Part shown: piece by piece, positions 34,184 through 42,604 of the stretch
Numbering within the stretch: position 1 is the stretch's first letter
Layout: each line of letters opens with the position of its first letter
Assembly: GCA_965230265.1 (NCBI GenBank)
Contig: OZ245999.1
Span: 3,472,001 to 3,536,000 of the forward strand
DNA from: JAJFKX01 sp965230265
GTDB lineage: Bacteria; Pseudomonadota; Gammaproteobacteria; Xanthomonadales; Wenzhouxiangellaceae
Direction: 5' to 3'
Length of the DNA: 64,000 nt
Notes under the pieces: model-generated
Seen by the model: only the letters and a program-made list of their open reading frames with translations
What the model was told of the DNA's origin: nothing
Database searches by the model: none
Position numbers and translations under genes: made by a program

Positions 34184-34690
34184 ATGAATGAAAAAACCAC
34201 CCAGCGCATTGGTTTTGGTGGGGGCTGTCATTGGTGCACTGAAGCGGTGTTTCAGAGTTTGCGTGGTGTCAGCAAAGTGGAGCAAGGCTTTATCGCCTCG
34301 GCGGCGCCACATGACACCGATTCGGAGGCGGTTATTGTGCATTTCGACAGTCAGCAGATAAGTCTGGAGCTGCTGATCGAAATTCATCTGCATACCCATG
34401 CCAGCACCTCCAATCACACCATGCGAGGCAAATACCGCAGTGCGATTTACGCTTTCAATCCACAACAGGCCGAACAAGCGAAACAGGCCTTAAAGCAATT
34501 GCAGCCAAACTTTTCTGAGCCACTGGTCACACAAGTGCTGCCATATGTCAGCTTTAAATCCTCGGACGATCGTTTTCATAATTACTATGCCAACGATCCG
34601 ACACGGCCGTTCTGTCAAACTTACATAGACCCTAAAATTGCTTTACTGCAGCAACGCTATGCCGAGAGTGTTAGCAAGGACAAACACTAG
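34184..34690 (+). CDS. msrA: Peptide methionine-(S)-S-oxide reductase MsrA
   Basis: 168 residues. FGGGCHWCTEAVFQ (11-24) is the active-site loop; catalytic Cys 15 and resolving-type Cys 18, with His in place of the common Phe. The downstream core (KYRSAIYAF, FHNYYANDPTRPFCQTYIDPK) is typical MsrA. It repairs oxidised methionine in proteins. It precedes the TetR-controlled stress cluster but has its own spacing, so co-regulation is unclear. Confidence 0.88.
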   Translation: MNEKTTQRIGFGGGCHWCTEAVFQSLRGVSKVEQGFIASAAPHDTDSEAVIVHFDSQQISLELLIEIHLHTHASTSNHTMRGKYRSAIYAFNPQQAEQAKQALKQLQPNFSEPLVTQVLPYVSFKSSDDRFHNYYANDPTRPFCQTYIDPKIALLQQRYAESVSKDKH

Positions 34691-34785
34691 TTCATATGTG
34701 ATTGTTTCAATAAAGCGTCTCAGCTACTGATCATCTGAAACTGAACCCTTGAATGGATTCATTGGTGGTGGTGCTTTAAAAGCAC

Positions 34786-34834
34786 TTGACATTCTATAAA
34801 ACGATGCTATCTTATGTTTTAAGACGACTGGTCA
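34786..34834 (+). promoter_or_regulatory. Sigma70 promoter with TetR-type operator before the tetR gene
   Basis: TTGACA at 34786-34791 and TATCTT at 34808-34813 are spaced by 16 bases. Directly downstream, AAGACGACTGGTCAT (34821-34834) overlaps the start region. The same AAGACGACTGGTC recurs at 36075-36087 before the second AhpD-like gene. This points to autoregulation by the TetR-family protein encoded at 34859. Confidence 0.7.
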
Positions 34835-34858
34835 TATAGATCAAAAAGGAAGCAACAG

Positions 34859-35470
34859 ATGTCACCACGTGGTGTAAACAAACAACAAATACTGGATGCG
34901 GGCATGAACCTGATATACGCCCAGGGATACAATGCAACAGGCATTCAGGATATTGCCAATGCTGCGGGGGTTCCTAAAGGCTCGTTCTATAACTATTTCA
35001 AAAGCAAAGAAGATTTTGCCACCGAGGTTATCTCTCATTACGCGGATCAGACTGTTGATTTTCTTAGAGCACACTTAGGTGCCGGTAACGTGCCGCCCCT
35101 GGATCGCATGCGAATTATGCTCAATCGCTGGGCGGACAACATGTTTTCAGATTTCAACGGTTGCGGTTGTTTAATGGGCAATATCACTCAGGAAATGAGC
35201 AACCACAGCGAAAAAATCCAAAAGGCCACTGAAAAAGATTTTGTCCGATTGGAAGCGCAGTTTGTGGCTTGTTTGCAGGATGCACAGCATCAAGGTGAGA
35301 TCAGCGCTGAGATCGATGTTCAACAGCTCGGTTCGTTTATCTATAACGGCTGGCAGGGTGCTTTGATACGTTGCAAAGCCGAAGGCAATGGCAACCAGCT
35401 CAAGTCATATGTTTCATACATTTTTGATGAAATTCTGCCTGTATATGCTAAGTCACCGGTGAGTGCATAA
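34859..35470 (+). CDS. TetR/AcrR-family transcriptional regulator
   Basis: 203 residues. The N-terminal HTH (DAGMNLIYAQGYNATGIQDIANAAGVPKGSFYNYFKSKEDF) is a clear TetR signature; the C-terminal ligand domain has Cys residues in GCGCLMGN near 100 that might sense electrophiles. AGGAAG lies 6-8 bases before ATG. It overlaps an operator-like site in its own promoter and is followed 2 bases later by the first AhpD-like gene. It likely represses the cluster 34859-40897. Confidence 0.87.
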   Translation: MSPRGVNKQQILDAGMNLIYAQGYNATGIQDIANAAGVPKGSFYNYFKSKEDFATEVISHYADQTVDFLRAHLGAGNVPPLDRMRIMLNRWADNMFSDFNGCGCLMGNITQEMSNHSEKIQKATEKDFVRLEAQFVACLQDAQHQGEISAEIDVQQLGSFIYNGWQGALIRCKAEGNGNQLKSYVSYIFDEILPVYAKSPVSA

Positions 35471-35472
35471 TC

Positions 35473-36057
35473 ATGTCGTTTCCCTTGCCATTTTCGAGAA
35501 TGACGCTTGAAACTGCGCCGGAAAGTTCGGTGCCGTTTTTGAGTGCAGCGCAAGCTGACTTTGGCATGATTCCTAACCTGGAGAGAGTGATGGCTGGTGC
35601 GCCTGCGTTGCTGGGAAGTTATGTTTCTTGCTGGGAGGCGTTTAATGAAACAGCGTTATCAGCGATCGAACGACAAGTGGTATACCAAACCGTAAACTTT
35701 GAAAATAACTGCGAATACTGTGTGCCATGGCACACCATTCTGTCTGAACAAGCCGGTATGTCTGAAGAGGATGTTGACGCATTAAGGCATGGCGCTAATC
35801 TGTCGGATAAACGCCATGAAGCCTTAAGGGCTTTTACTCAAAACATGGTCAGGGCACGCGGCAACATTGCGCCCTCTGAACTGCAGGCTTTTTTTGATGC
35901 TGGATATAAAGAGCAGCATGCAATGGAGGTTGTTTTGGGAATTGCCATTAAAACCATGAGCAACTACACGAATGCGATAGCACAGACGCCGCTAGACAAA
36001 GCCGCAGAAAAGAAGCGCTGGAAGAAACCAAGCTTGCGTGAACAACAGAAGCATTAA
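35473..36057 (+). CDS. AhpD/carboxymuconolactone-decarboxylase-type protein
   Basis: 194 residues. NCEYCVPWHTILSE (near 76-89) carries the CxxC-x-x-H redox motif of AhpD-like alkylhydroperoxidases. Helices such as FGMIPNLERVMAGAPALL and ALRAFTQNMVRARG fit the all-helical CMD fold. Two bases after tetR, it is in the same transcript. It probably reduces peroxides or recycles thiol cofactors under TetR control. Confidence 0.82.
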   Translation: MSFPLPFSRMTLETAPESSVPFLSAAQADFGMIPNLERVMAGAPALLGSYVSCWEAFNETALSAIERQVVYQTVNFENNCEYCVPWHTILSEQAGMSEEDVDALRHGANLSDKRHEALRAFTQNMVRARGNIAPSELQAFFDAGYKEQHAMEVVLGIAIKTMSNYTNAIAQTPLDKAAEKKRWKKPSLREQQKH

Positions 36058-36074
36058 AAAATTTGCCCATATTT

Positions 36075-36092
36075 AAGACGACTGGTCGTTTT
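36075..36092 (+). promoter_or_regulatory. Second TetR-type operator
   Basis: AAGACGACTGGTCGTTTT is nearly palindromic (AAGACGAC/GTCGTTTT with one mismatch) and shares its first 13 bases with the site at 34821. It sits about 35-50 bases before the second AhpD-like gene, consistent with a promoter under the same regulator. Confidence 0.65.
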
Positions 36093-36124
36093 AATTTGAA
36101 CGATAACCCCTAGAAAAGGAAAAA

Positions 36125-36736
36125 ATGATGAATACACAACAAACTGAAAGACATTTCCCGTTGAACACCATTGATAGCGCACCAGAGGCATCAAAGCCCG
36201 CGATGCAATGGTATCAAGACAGTTTTGGCATGGTCCCCAATCTGGCCCAGGTCATGTCAACTTCACCCGCTTTGCTGCTCTCATATTGGCAAACACAGAT
36301 CAACCTGCTGGAAAAAGGATCACTGACCAAGCAAGAGGTCAACATCGTAGAAACAGTGGTTGCCCATGAAAATGAATGCCAATACTGCGTAGCCGGTCAC
36401 ACCGCTTTTGGTAAAGATCCTCTGTTCAACAATACCGATGAACAAATGAATGCCATCCGGAGCAATGTTGACTTTGAGGACGCCAAGCTGAATGCGTTAC
36501 GCGATTTCACTCTATTGGTGTTAAGCAACAAAGGCCGCATGGCAACATCACAGCTGCAAGCCTTTCTGGACGCTGGCTATACGCGTGCACATGCCCTGGA
36601 TGTCGTGGCCTGTATTTCAGCCAAAGTGATGTCCAACTACACCAATCAAATTGTGCTGACACCGATTGATGAACCTTTTGCGCCATTGGCCGAAGGCCTC
36701 CCTTATCAGGAAGAGCGGAAAGCGATAGCTGCCTAA
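36125..36736 (+). CDS. Second AhpD/CMD-type protein
   Basis: 203 residues, paralogous to the preceding gene. HENECQYCVAGHTAFG (near 85-100) holds the CxxC-x-x-H redox site; the N-terminus SFGMVPNLAQVMSTSPALL matches its neighbour. AAAGGA lies before ATG. It begins the second TetR-controlled unit and ends in a hairpin at 36749-36770. Confidence 0.82.
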   Translation: MMNTQQTERHFPLNTIDSAPEASKPAMQWYQDSFGMVPNLAQVMSTSPALLLSYWQTQINLLEKGSLTKQEVNIVETVVAHENECQYCVAGHTAFGKDPLFNNTDEQMNAIRSNVDFEDAKLNALRDFTLLVLSNKGRMATSQLQAFLDAGYTRAHALDVVACISAKVMSNYTNQIVLTPIDEPFAPLAEGLPYQEERKAIAA

Positions 36737-36748
36737 ATCGATACCGAC

Positions 36749-36770
36749 CCTTCTGAATATTCAGAGGGGT
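36749..36770 (+). terminator. Hairpin after the second AhpD-like gene
   Basis: CCCTTCTGAAT and ATTCAGAGGGG form an 11-bp stem (one G-U pair) with no loop spacer, so the tip must open. It is followed by TTGCTCTTG, only weakly T-rich. It is likely a partial terminator or mRNA-stabilising hairpin. Confidence 0.5.
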
Positions 36771-36807
36771 TGCTCTTGAAAATCAAAAAGATATGAAAGG
36801 AATAAAG

Positions 36808-37521
36808 ATGAATAAATTATTAAGAATAGGTGTATTAGCCACATTGAGTATCGTGTTAATGAATGTCACATACGCTATCGATCAACAATATTTGATTGAT
36901 TTCGTCATTTTAAATGAAGGCAAAACACAGGCTGACCGTGCTGATTACGAACGTAAAATTGACCCTATTATTCGTAAACATGGAATAGAAAAAACTCAAT
37001 CATATGAAATGGTTAATTTTCTTGGTGGCCAGCTCGAAGGCGCAAGTAAACTAAATATTTACAAAATGGATGCAGACAGCTTCAACTATTTAGGCAGTGA
37101 CTCTGAATTTGCAAAGCTCAATAAGCTTCGAAGTGAAGTACATGATATGAGCAAGCTGACATTATATACAGCAGAAGCCTTATTGGATTATGGACAGATC
37201 AATAGTCCTTTGGTTTTGGTTGATGTAGTTGCAATGAATGATGGCTATGGTCATACAGAGCGTTTTGAGTATGAATCCAAAATTCAGGAAATTGCATCTA
37301 AATACAATATGAGTTTACGTAACAGCTTTGATATCGATAGCAAAATTGCTGGTATCGGTCCGGATGATGCACTAAAAGTAAATTTATGGTCACTCCCATC
37401 AGGAGAAGTTATGCAAAAACTGTCTTCTGATCCTGACTATCTCTCATTAGAAAAACAACGTAACAGGCTCCACGACTTTTCAGCTTTATCACTTTATATA
37501 GCAGAGCCTGCTGCTCATTAA
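36808..37521 (+). CDS. Exported protein with two DUF1330-like/dimeric barrel repeats
   Basis: About 237 residues from ATG 36808, chosen because AAAGGAA lies 5 bases before it; ATG 36793 overlaps that site. A signal peptide (LLRIGVLATLSIVLMNVTYA) is followed by two copies of a roughly 100-residue ferredoxin-like unit, each with RADYERKI/RFEYESKI, a variable core and KLTLYTAE/ALSLYIAE at the end. DUF1330-type is my best family guess; the function is unknown. It sits in the TetR stress cluster. Confidence 0.6.
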   Translation: MNKLLRIGVLATLSIVLMNVTYAIDQQYLIDFVILNEGKTQADRADYERKIDPIIRKHGIEKTQSYEMVNFLGGQLEGASKLNIYKMDADSFNYLGSDSEFAKLNKLRSEVHDMSKLTLYTAEALLDYGQINSPLVLVDVVAMNDGYGHTERFEYESKIQEIASKYNMSLRNSFDIDSKIAGIGPDDALKVNLWSLPSGEVMQKLSSDPDYLSLEKQRNRLHDFSALSLYIAEPAAH

Positions 37522-37597
37522 CTAATTAGCTTAAAGGTGAAATTTTTCTTCGCCATTAACAAACAATTCAATTAAAGACTTATATAAGGAAAACGAA

Positions 37598-38083
37598 ATG
37601 ACTAGTGTAACAGTAACAAAACGAGTTAATGCACCAGTAAAAGCTGTATTTGCAAGCTGGAATAATAACTTCGGTGATATTTATAAGTTTAACCCTAACC
37701 TGCGTGACTCACACCTTCTGGAGGAATCTCCTGTCGATGGTGGTCTTGGTGCACAGCGCCAATGTGACTTGGCTGATGGTAAAAACTGGATCAGAGAAAA
37801 GGTCATCAAGGTCAAAGAAAACGAACAGATTGTCGTCGATATTTATGAAGGCACAATGCCATTAAAACAGGCAGTGGCTACTTTTGATTTTCGACAGACC
37901 AATGTCAACCAGACGGAAGTAGCTATGACCATGGACTTTATACCAAAAATGGGTTTTTTAGGTCAGCTGCTTGTACCTGTGCTAAAGATGAAATTCCGCG
38001 GCATGCTACAGAGTTTGCTTGATGCTAATGCAGATTATATTGAAAACGGGACGTTGGTAAACCCGGTTAAAGCCCCTGCATAG
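37598..38083 (+). CDS. SRPBCC-family (START-like) protein
   Basis: 161 residues. VTVTKRVNAPVKAVFASWNN at the start and the pattern of beta strands ending in a long C-terminal helix (LLVPVLKMKFRGMLQSLLDAN) fit the polyketide-cyclase/Bet v1 SRPBCC fold, which binds hydrophobic ligands. AAGGAAAACGAA precedes ATG. It is part of the stress cluster; the ligand is unknown. Confidence 0.75.
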   Translation: MTSVTVTKRVNAPVKAVFASWNNNFGDIYKFNPNLRDSHLLEESPVDGGLGAQRQCDLADGKNWIREKVIKVKENEQIVVDIYEGTMPLKQAVATFDFRQTNVNQTEVAMTMDFIPKMGFLGQLLVPVLKMKFRGMLQSLLDANADYIENGTLVNPVKAPA

Positions 38084-38147
38084 CTATACAAAAATATCTT
38101 AGCAATAAAAACTGTTTGTTTTTCAATAACCGTATATGAGATTGATA

Positions 38148-38876
38148 ATGAAAAAATTTGCAAAAATAAAAGCCGTGGCTGAAAAAAGAAAAGGTGGCGA
38201 AAAGGCATTGAAGGCGTTGTTGCCGCCGGTTCTGTCGAAAGCAAAGCTGGCTAAAAAAGGCGATGACCGATTTTTAGCCATGATGTGCAAAGCTGTTAAT
38301 CAGGCCGGTTTTAATTGGACGGTAATTGAAAACAAATGGCCCCAGTTTGAAGAAGCCTATTATGGCTTTGATCTTAATAAATTGCTTTCACTTAGCGCGG
38401 ATGATTGGGATGCTTATACCAAAGACGTTCGTGTAGTACGCAGTCGACAGAAAATTTATGCAATGGCACGCAACGTACAGTTCGTTGCTGAAGCTGCAGC
38501 ACAGCATGGTAGCTTTGCAAAGTTTATAGCGCAGTGGCCAGGTACCGATCAAATAGGTCTTATGGCCTATTTAAAAAAACATGGCTCACGGTTGGGTGGT
38601 CAAACGGCACAATGGTTTATGCGTTATGTCGGTAAGGACTGTTTCATTATCACCCCTGATGTCTGTCGAGTCATTAACGATGCTGGCTATGACATTGCTG
38701 AGAACCCAACTTCTAAACGTGATCTGCAACTGGTGCAAGAAGCATTCAATCACTGGCATGAAGAAACCGGATTGCCATTTGCTCATTTAAGTAAGATCGC
38801 CGCTTATTCGAGTGGCTCAAATTACGATAATCAGGGTATAGCTGAAGAAATGCAGAAACTCTCTGCGACTGTATAG
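38148..38876 (+). CDS. DNA-3-methyladenine glycosylase I-type protein
   Basis: About 242 residues; ATG 38136 is also possible. DRFLAMMCKAVNQAGFNWTVIENKW, VRSRQKIYAMARNVQFV and FIITPDVCRVINDAGYD correspond to the helix-hairpin-helix glycosylase core of the Tag family. It would excise alkylated bases. The N-terminal zinc-binding residues of E. coli Tag are not evident, so it is a divergent member. Its place in an electrophile/peroxide cluster fits DNA repair. Confidence 0.65.
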   Translation: MKKFAKIKAVAEKRKGGEKALKALLPPVLSKAKLAKKGDDRFLAMMCKAVNQAGFNWTVIENKWPQFEEAYYGFDLNKLLSLSADDWDAYTKDVRVVRSRQKIYAMARNVQFVAEAAAQHGSFAKFIAQWPGTDQIGLMAYLKKHGSRLGGQTAQWFMRYVGKDCFIITPDVCRVINDAGYDIAENPTSKRDLQLVQEAFNHWHEETGLPFAHLSKIAAYSSGSNYDNQGIAEEMQKLSATV

Positions 38877-38907
38877 CTGTATCGAATAATTTTACTAAGG
38901 AATAAAC

Positions 38908-39612
38908 ATGACAACAAAGCTTCAATCACAGATTAATTTTGCCCGCGATATTTTCCGGGAGGGACTGCCTCCAAAAGTCAGTGAGAATATTGAGTCGGGA
39001 GCAACAGAAATACAAAACAAAAATATACAAAACCATGCGCTTAAAGTGGGTGATATGGCGCCTGACTTTGTGCTGGAAAACCAACATGGTGAAAGTGTTT
39101 CACTTGCCAGGATTGCTCAAGGTGGATATGGAATTGTGACATTTTATCGTGGCAGCTGGTGCCCATACTGCAACCTGCACCTACTAAATTATCAACAGCG
39201 GTATGATGAAGTGAAAGCCCTGGGAGCAGATCTGATTGCCTTGACTGCTGAATTGCCTGAGGGTGAAACACTGGCGCAAACTCTGGAACTTCCCCCTGTT
39301 GAAGGTCTGGAAATTGCCCGCCCCAAAATCCAATTCTCGATAGCCCATGATGCAAACAATAAGGTTTCTCATCAGTTTGGTGTGGTTATTCAAACACCGG
39401 ATGCCCATTTAGATGTGCTCGATGCGATAGGAGTGGATCTAAAAGAATATAACGGTTCTGATTCGGGTGAGGTTGCTGATCCTGCGACCTATATTGTGGA
39501 TTCAAAACTGAACATTGTTTGGGCGTTTGTACCCAGTGATTACCGTGTTCGAGCAGATATTAGTGAAGTAATTGATGCAATCAAATCCTTCAAATCAATA
39601 GCAGCTGCCTGA
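38908..39612 (+). CDS. Peroxiredoxin-like protein (AhpC/TSA, CxxC type)
   Basis: 234 residues. GDMAPDFVLENQHG (48-61) and VTFYRGSWCPYCNLHL (77-92) are a peroxiredoxin start with Cys 85 and Cys 88 as a CxxC pair. The end, ATYIVDSKLNIVWAFVPSDYRVR, is typical. An N-terminal extension of about 45 residues precedes the domain. AAGGAA lies before ATG. It reduces peroxides or thiols within the stress cluster. Confidence 0.85.
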   Translation: MTTKLQSQINFARDIFREGLPPKVSENIESGATEIQNKNIQNHALKVGDMAPDFVLENQHGESVSLARIAQGGYGIVTFYRGSWCPYCNLHLLNYQQRYDEVKALGADLIALTAELPEGETLAQTLELPPVEGLEIARPKIQFSIAHDANNKVSHQFGVVIQTPDAHLDVLDAIGVDLKEYNGSDSGEVADPATYIVDSKLNIVWAFVPSDYRVRADISEVIDAIKSFKSIAAA

Positions 39613-39628
39613 AGTTAATGGGTTACCA

Positions 39629-40648
39629 ATGGCTAAAATAGTGCAGTTCAAGGGTTATGGTGATGCGAGTGTTTTGGAGGTCGTGGAGACCGGCCTCCAG
39701 ACACCAGGTAAGGGTGAAGTTCGTATTGCGATCAAGGCCTTTGGTGTTCAAAGGGCTGATACCTTATGGCGGCAAGGGCAATATATACAGCAACCTGCTC
39801 AATTTCCCGCCGGTTTGGGTTACGACTGTGTTGGTATTGTTGATGCCGTTGGCGAAGCTGTGACAGCTTTTAAGCAGGGTGACAAGGTTATGACTATACC
39901 TGGCTTTTCGCTAAACGAATATTCAGTGTATGGTGATAGCACAGTTATTCATCAGCGTCATGTTGTGCCCTTGCCAAATATTAATTTGTCCTGGGAAGAA
40001 TTCGCGGCCATTCCAGTGCCATATTACACCAGCTATTTTCCACTGTTTGAAGTGGCTGATATTCGCACAGCAAAATATATTTTGGTCACAGCTGCATCAA
40101 GCAGTACAGGGGTAGCAGCAATTCAAATGGCCAAGTCAGAAGGGGTGACAGTTATAGCTACTTCCAGAACACTCGCTAAAAAACAAGCATTAATGGCGTT
40201 GGGGGCAGATTACGTTGTAGCAACACAAGAAGACAATGTTGTTGGTGCCATTCGCACCATTGTGGGTGAGCGGGGCGTCGATGTAATTTATGATCCTATT
40301 GGTGGTAAAGCCATTGAAACCTGGTATCAGGTAATTAAGCGTGGCGGCACTATTATCCACTATGGATTGCTGGATATGAATGAGCCAACCTTACCATTGA
40401 TGCAGTCAATATCGAATGTTGTCACGTTCAAATCCTATATGGTTTTTGAATTGACAGGAAATAATAGCCTTGGTTTATTGCCTAAAAGCCAAGCACTGCA
40501 GCGTTGTCATGAATATATAAGAAAAGGAATTGAAAATAGAACGCTAAGGCCTGTAGTAGATAAAAGCTTTGATTTAGCAAGCGTTGAACAATCTCATCGT
40601 TATATGGAGTCCAATGCGCAGGTCGGAAAAATTATTGTCACTATTTAA
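39629..40648 (+). CDS. Zinc-independent MDR reductase (quinone oxidoreductase-like)
   Basis: 339 residues. GLGYDCVGIVDAVGEAVTAF is the GroES-like domain; AASSSTGVAAIQMAKSEGVTVIA (near 152-174) is the NAD(P)H-binding Rossmann turn; no structural-zinc Cys cluster is present. It probably reduces quinones or enals with NADPH. It sits 16 bases after the peroxiredoxin gene in the stress cluster. Confidence 0.82.
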   Translation: MAKIVQFKGYGDASVLEVVETGLQTPGKGEVRIAIKAFGVQRADTLWRQGQYIQQPAQFPAGLGYDCVGIVDAVGEAVTAFKQGDKVMTIPGFSLNEYSVYGDSTVIHQRHVVPLPNINLSWEEFAAIPVPYYTSYFPLFEVADIRTAKYILVTAASSSTGVAAIQMAKSEGVTVIATSRTLAKKQALMALGADYVVATQEDNVVGAIRTIVGERGVDVIYDPIGGKAIETWYQVIKRGGTIIHYGLLDMNEPTLPLMQSISNVVTFKSYMVFELTGNNSLGLLPKSQALQRCHEYIRKGIENRTLRPVVDKSFDLASVEQSHRYMESNAQVGKIIVTI

Positions 40649-40666
40649 CTGTAAAGGAAATTAAAT

Positions 40667-40897
40667 ATGAAAATATCAAAACTACTAACCTATTCATTTG
40701 ATAAAAATGTCGGACCAATAGATCGCGTATTCCGTATATTATCTGGTTCAGCAATAGCTATAACACCATGGATAATGGGGCTTTCACAAGGTTGGCAAAT
40801 TGGATTAACTATTGCTGGCATAGCTTGGCTTGCTACAGGGGTGTTGTCTAGATGCGGTGCTTATTACATGTTCAATTTTTCAACACATAAACCTTAG
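40667..40897 (+). CDS. DUF2892-type small membrane protein
   Basis: 76 residues with two membrane segments (RVFRILSGSAIAITPWIMGL and WQIGLTIAGIAWLATGVL) and the pattern NVGPIDRVFRILSG, typical of the DUF2892/YgaP membrane domain. AAAGGAAAT precedes ATG. Last gene of the stress cluster. DUF2892 proteins often accompany rhodanese or redox genes. Confidence 0.75.
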   Translation: MKISKLLTYSFDKNVGPIDRVFRILSGSAIAITPWIMGLSQGWQIGLTIAGIAWLATGVLSRCGAYYMFNFSTHKP

Positions 40898-40922
40898 GTA
40901 CATTTATAAAAGAGTGCTTGCC

Positions 40923-40961
40923 TGTTCTCCATTTGTTCTATATAGTGTTCTCTATATGTAC
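40923..40961 (+). promoter_or_regulatory. Putative LexA operator region
   Basis: Four TGTTCT/TGTACT-type units recur at about 11-12-base steps, close to one helical turn. Inside them, ATATAG-TGTTCT-CTATAT (40940-40957) is a perfect 6-bp dyad. It ends 23 bases before lexA, so it likely overlaps the promoter. The sequence is not the E. coli CTGT-N8-ACAG box. Confidence 0.5.
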
Positions 40962-40984
40962 TATCTGGTATTGGAGAATTGATC

Positions 40985-41563
40985 ATGACTCAGCCGGAAC
41001 GTCAGATCCTGGATTTTATTAAACGGCATATCGAAGAGCAGGGGTATAGTCCCAGTGTTTCAGAAATTATGTTGGGAATTGGTTATAAATCAAGAGGTTC
41101 GGTGCATCGCTATATCGAGTCGTTGGTGACCAAACGTTTGCTGCTGCGCGAATCTGGTAAGAACCGAGGCTTGTCTTTGCCGGAAAAGCCCAAAATTCCG
41201 CTGCTTGGTAAAATTGCCGCGGGCATGCCCATCGAAGCGATTCCGGAAAGTGAATGCGTGGATTTTTACGAGCAACTCAACTGTCCGGGCTTGTATCAGT
41301 TGATTGTTTCTGGCGACTCGATGATTGAAGCCGGTATTTGCGATGGCGACTCTGTATTGATCCAGCCGACTCAAACCGCACCTAATGGGGCTATTGTGGT
41401 GGCTCTGGTGGATGGGGAAAATGCAACCCTGAAGCGTATTTATCAACGTGAAGGCAAGGTCACATTAAAAGCTGAAAACCCCGATTATCCACCACAGCAC
41501 TATACCCCCGACCGGGTTCAGATTCAGGGTGTGTTGTTTTGCCTGGCTCGGTTTTATCGATAA
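40985..41563 (+). CDS. lexA: LexA repressor
   Basis: About 192 residues from ATG 40985; GGAG lies 8 bases upstream. N-terminal winged HTH: YSPSVSEIMLGIGYKSRGSVHRYIESL. Cleavage site AAGM near 78-81. S24 protease residues: Ser in VSGDSMIEAG and Lys in ENATLKRIY. It represses SOS genes and self-cleaves with RecA. The short sequence and odd operator suggest a lineage-specific SOS box. Confidence 0.92.
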   Translation: MTQPERQILDFIKRHIEEQGYSPSVSEIMLGIGYKSRGSVHRYIESLVTKRLLLRESGKNRGLSLPEKPKIPLLGKIAAGMPIEAIPESECVDFYEQLNCPGLYQLIVSGDSMIEAGICDGDSVLIQPTQTAPNGAIVVALVDGENATLKRIYQREGKVTLKAENPDYPPQHYTPDRVQIQGVLFCLARFYR

Positions 41564-41655
41564 ATATCCACCCCCAACTTTGGATCATAAACATGAATGT
41601 CGGTATTGCTGGTATTCTTGAACAATAGTCAGTATCCAAGCACTCACAAAGACTC

Positions 41656-42594
41656 ATGTCAGATCATTCCATTACCAGCGCTTTTGCGCCTGCATCTATC
41701 GGCAATTTTATTGTGGGTTTCGATGTGCTGGGTTTGGCGGTTAAACCGGTAGATGGTCATGCACTGGGTGATTATGTCACTGCAGAACGGGCAGATTCGA
41801 CGACATTAACAGTGACAGGCGACTATCGGGATTGGGTTCCACAGGATGAAACCAATCTGGTCTTTAAGGCGGCAGAGCGAATACAGTCCTGGCTTTCAGA
41901 AAATCATCATCAGCAGATGGATTTTGCACTGACATTAAACAAACAATTACCCGTGGGTAGCGGAACAGGCTCCAGTGCAGCATCAGTAGTAGCGGCGGTG
42001 CAGGCATTGACGGACTTGTTAGCCAGAGATGGTATTAAAATGCCGGAATCAGATCGCTGGCGGATAATGGCTGAGTTGGAAGGCAGTGTCAGCGGTGGGC
42101 AACACCTGGATAACATTGCGCCTGCGGTTTTAGGTGGGCTGGTTTTATGCCCGGCAAGTGGTGCACCGAAACAACTGCCATTTTTCGATGACTGGTATCT
42201 GGTATTGGCCTATAACGGCCAGACACTATTGACCAGCGATTCACGGGCCTGTCTGCCAGACCAATATGACAGGCACGCAGCAATCCGGCAGATGCAGTGC
42301 ATGGCTGCGGTTGTGGATGGTTTATACCGTAAAGACGAGCAACAGGTACTGACGCATTTACAGGATGTTTTGGCTGAGCCTTATCGGGCAGAGTTGATAG
42401 AGGGCTATATAGCGTGTAAAACAGAACTGTTGCGGCAGGGCGCACTGGCCGTGGGTATTTCCGGGGCAGGCCCATCTTTTTTCGCCATCAGCAATACATT
42501 GGAGCAAGCCAGCGCTATGTCATCCTGGCTGCGTTCGAATATGCCCAGGCGTGCAGGCAGCTTTGTACACCTATGCAAACCCTGGTATCCATAA
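41656..42594 (+). CDS. thrB: Homoserine kinase (GHMP family)
   Basis: 312 residues. FAPASIGNFIVGFDVLGLAV at the start and LPVGSGTGSSAASVVAAVQA (near 96-115), the GHMP ATP-binding motif, identify the fold; AVGISGAGPSFFAI near the end is the third GHMP motif. It phosphorylates homoserine to O-phosphohomoserine. It precedes threonine synthase by 10 bases, so the last two steps of threonine synthesis are encoded together. Confidence 0.93.
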   Translation: MSDHSITSAFAPASIGNFIVGFDVLGLAVKPVDGHALGDYVTAERADSTTLTVTGDYRDWVPQDETNLVFKAAERIQSWLSENHHQQMDFALTLNKQLPVGSGTGSSAASVVAAVQALTDLLARDGIKMPESDRWRIMAELEGSVSGGQHLDNIAPAVLGGLVLCPASGAPKQLPFFDDWYLVLAYNGQTLLTSDSRACLPDQYDRHAAIRQMQCMAAVVDGLYRKDEQQVLTHLQDVLAEPYRAELIEGYIACKTELLRQGALAVGISGAGPSFFAISNTLEQASAMSSWLRSNMPRRAGSFVHLCKPWYP

Positions 42595-42604
42595 GCCAAA
42601 AACC

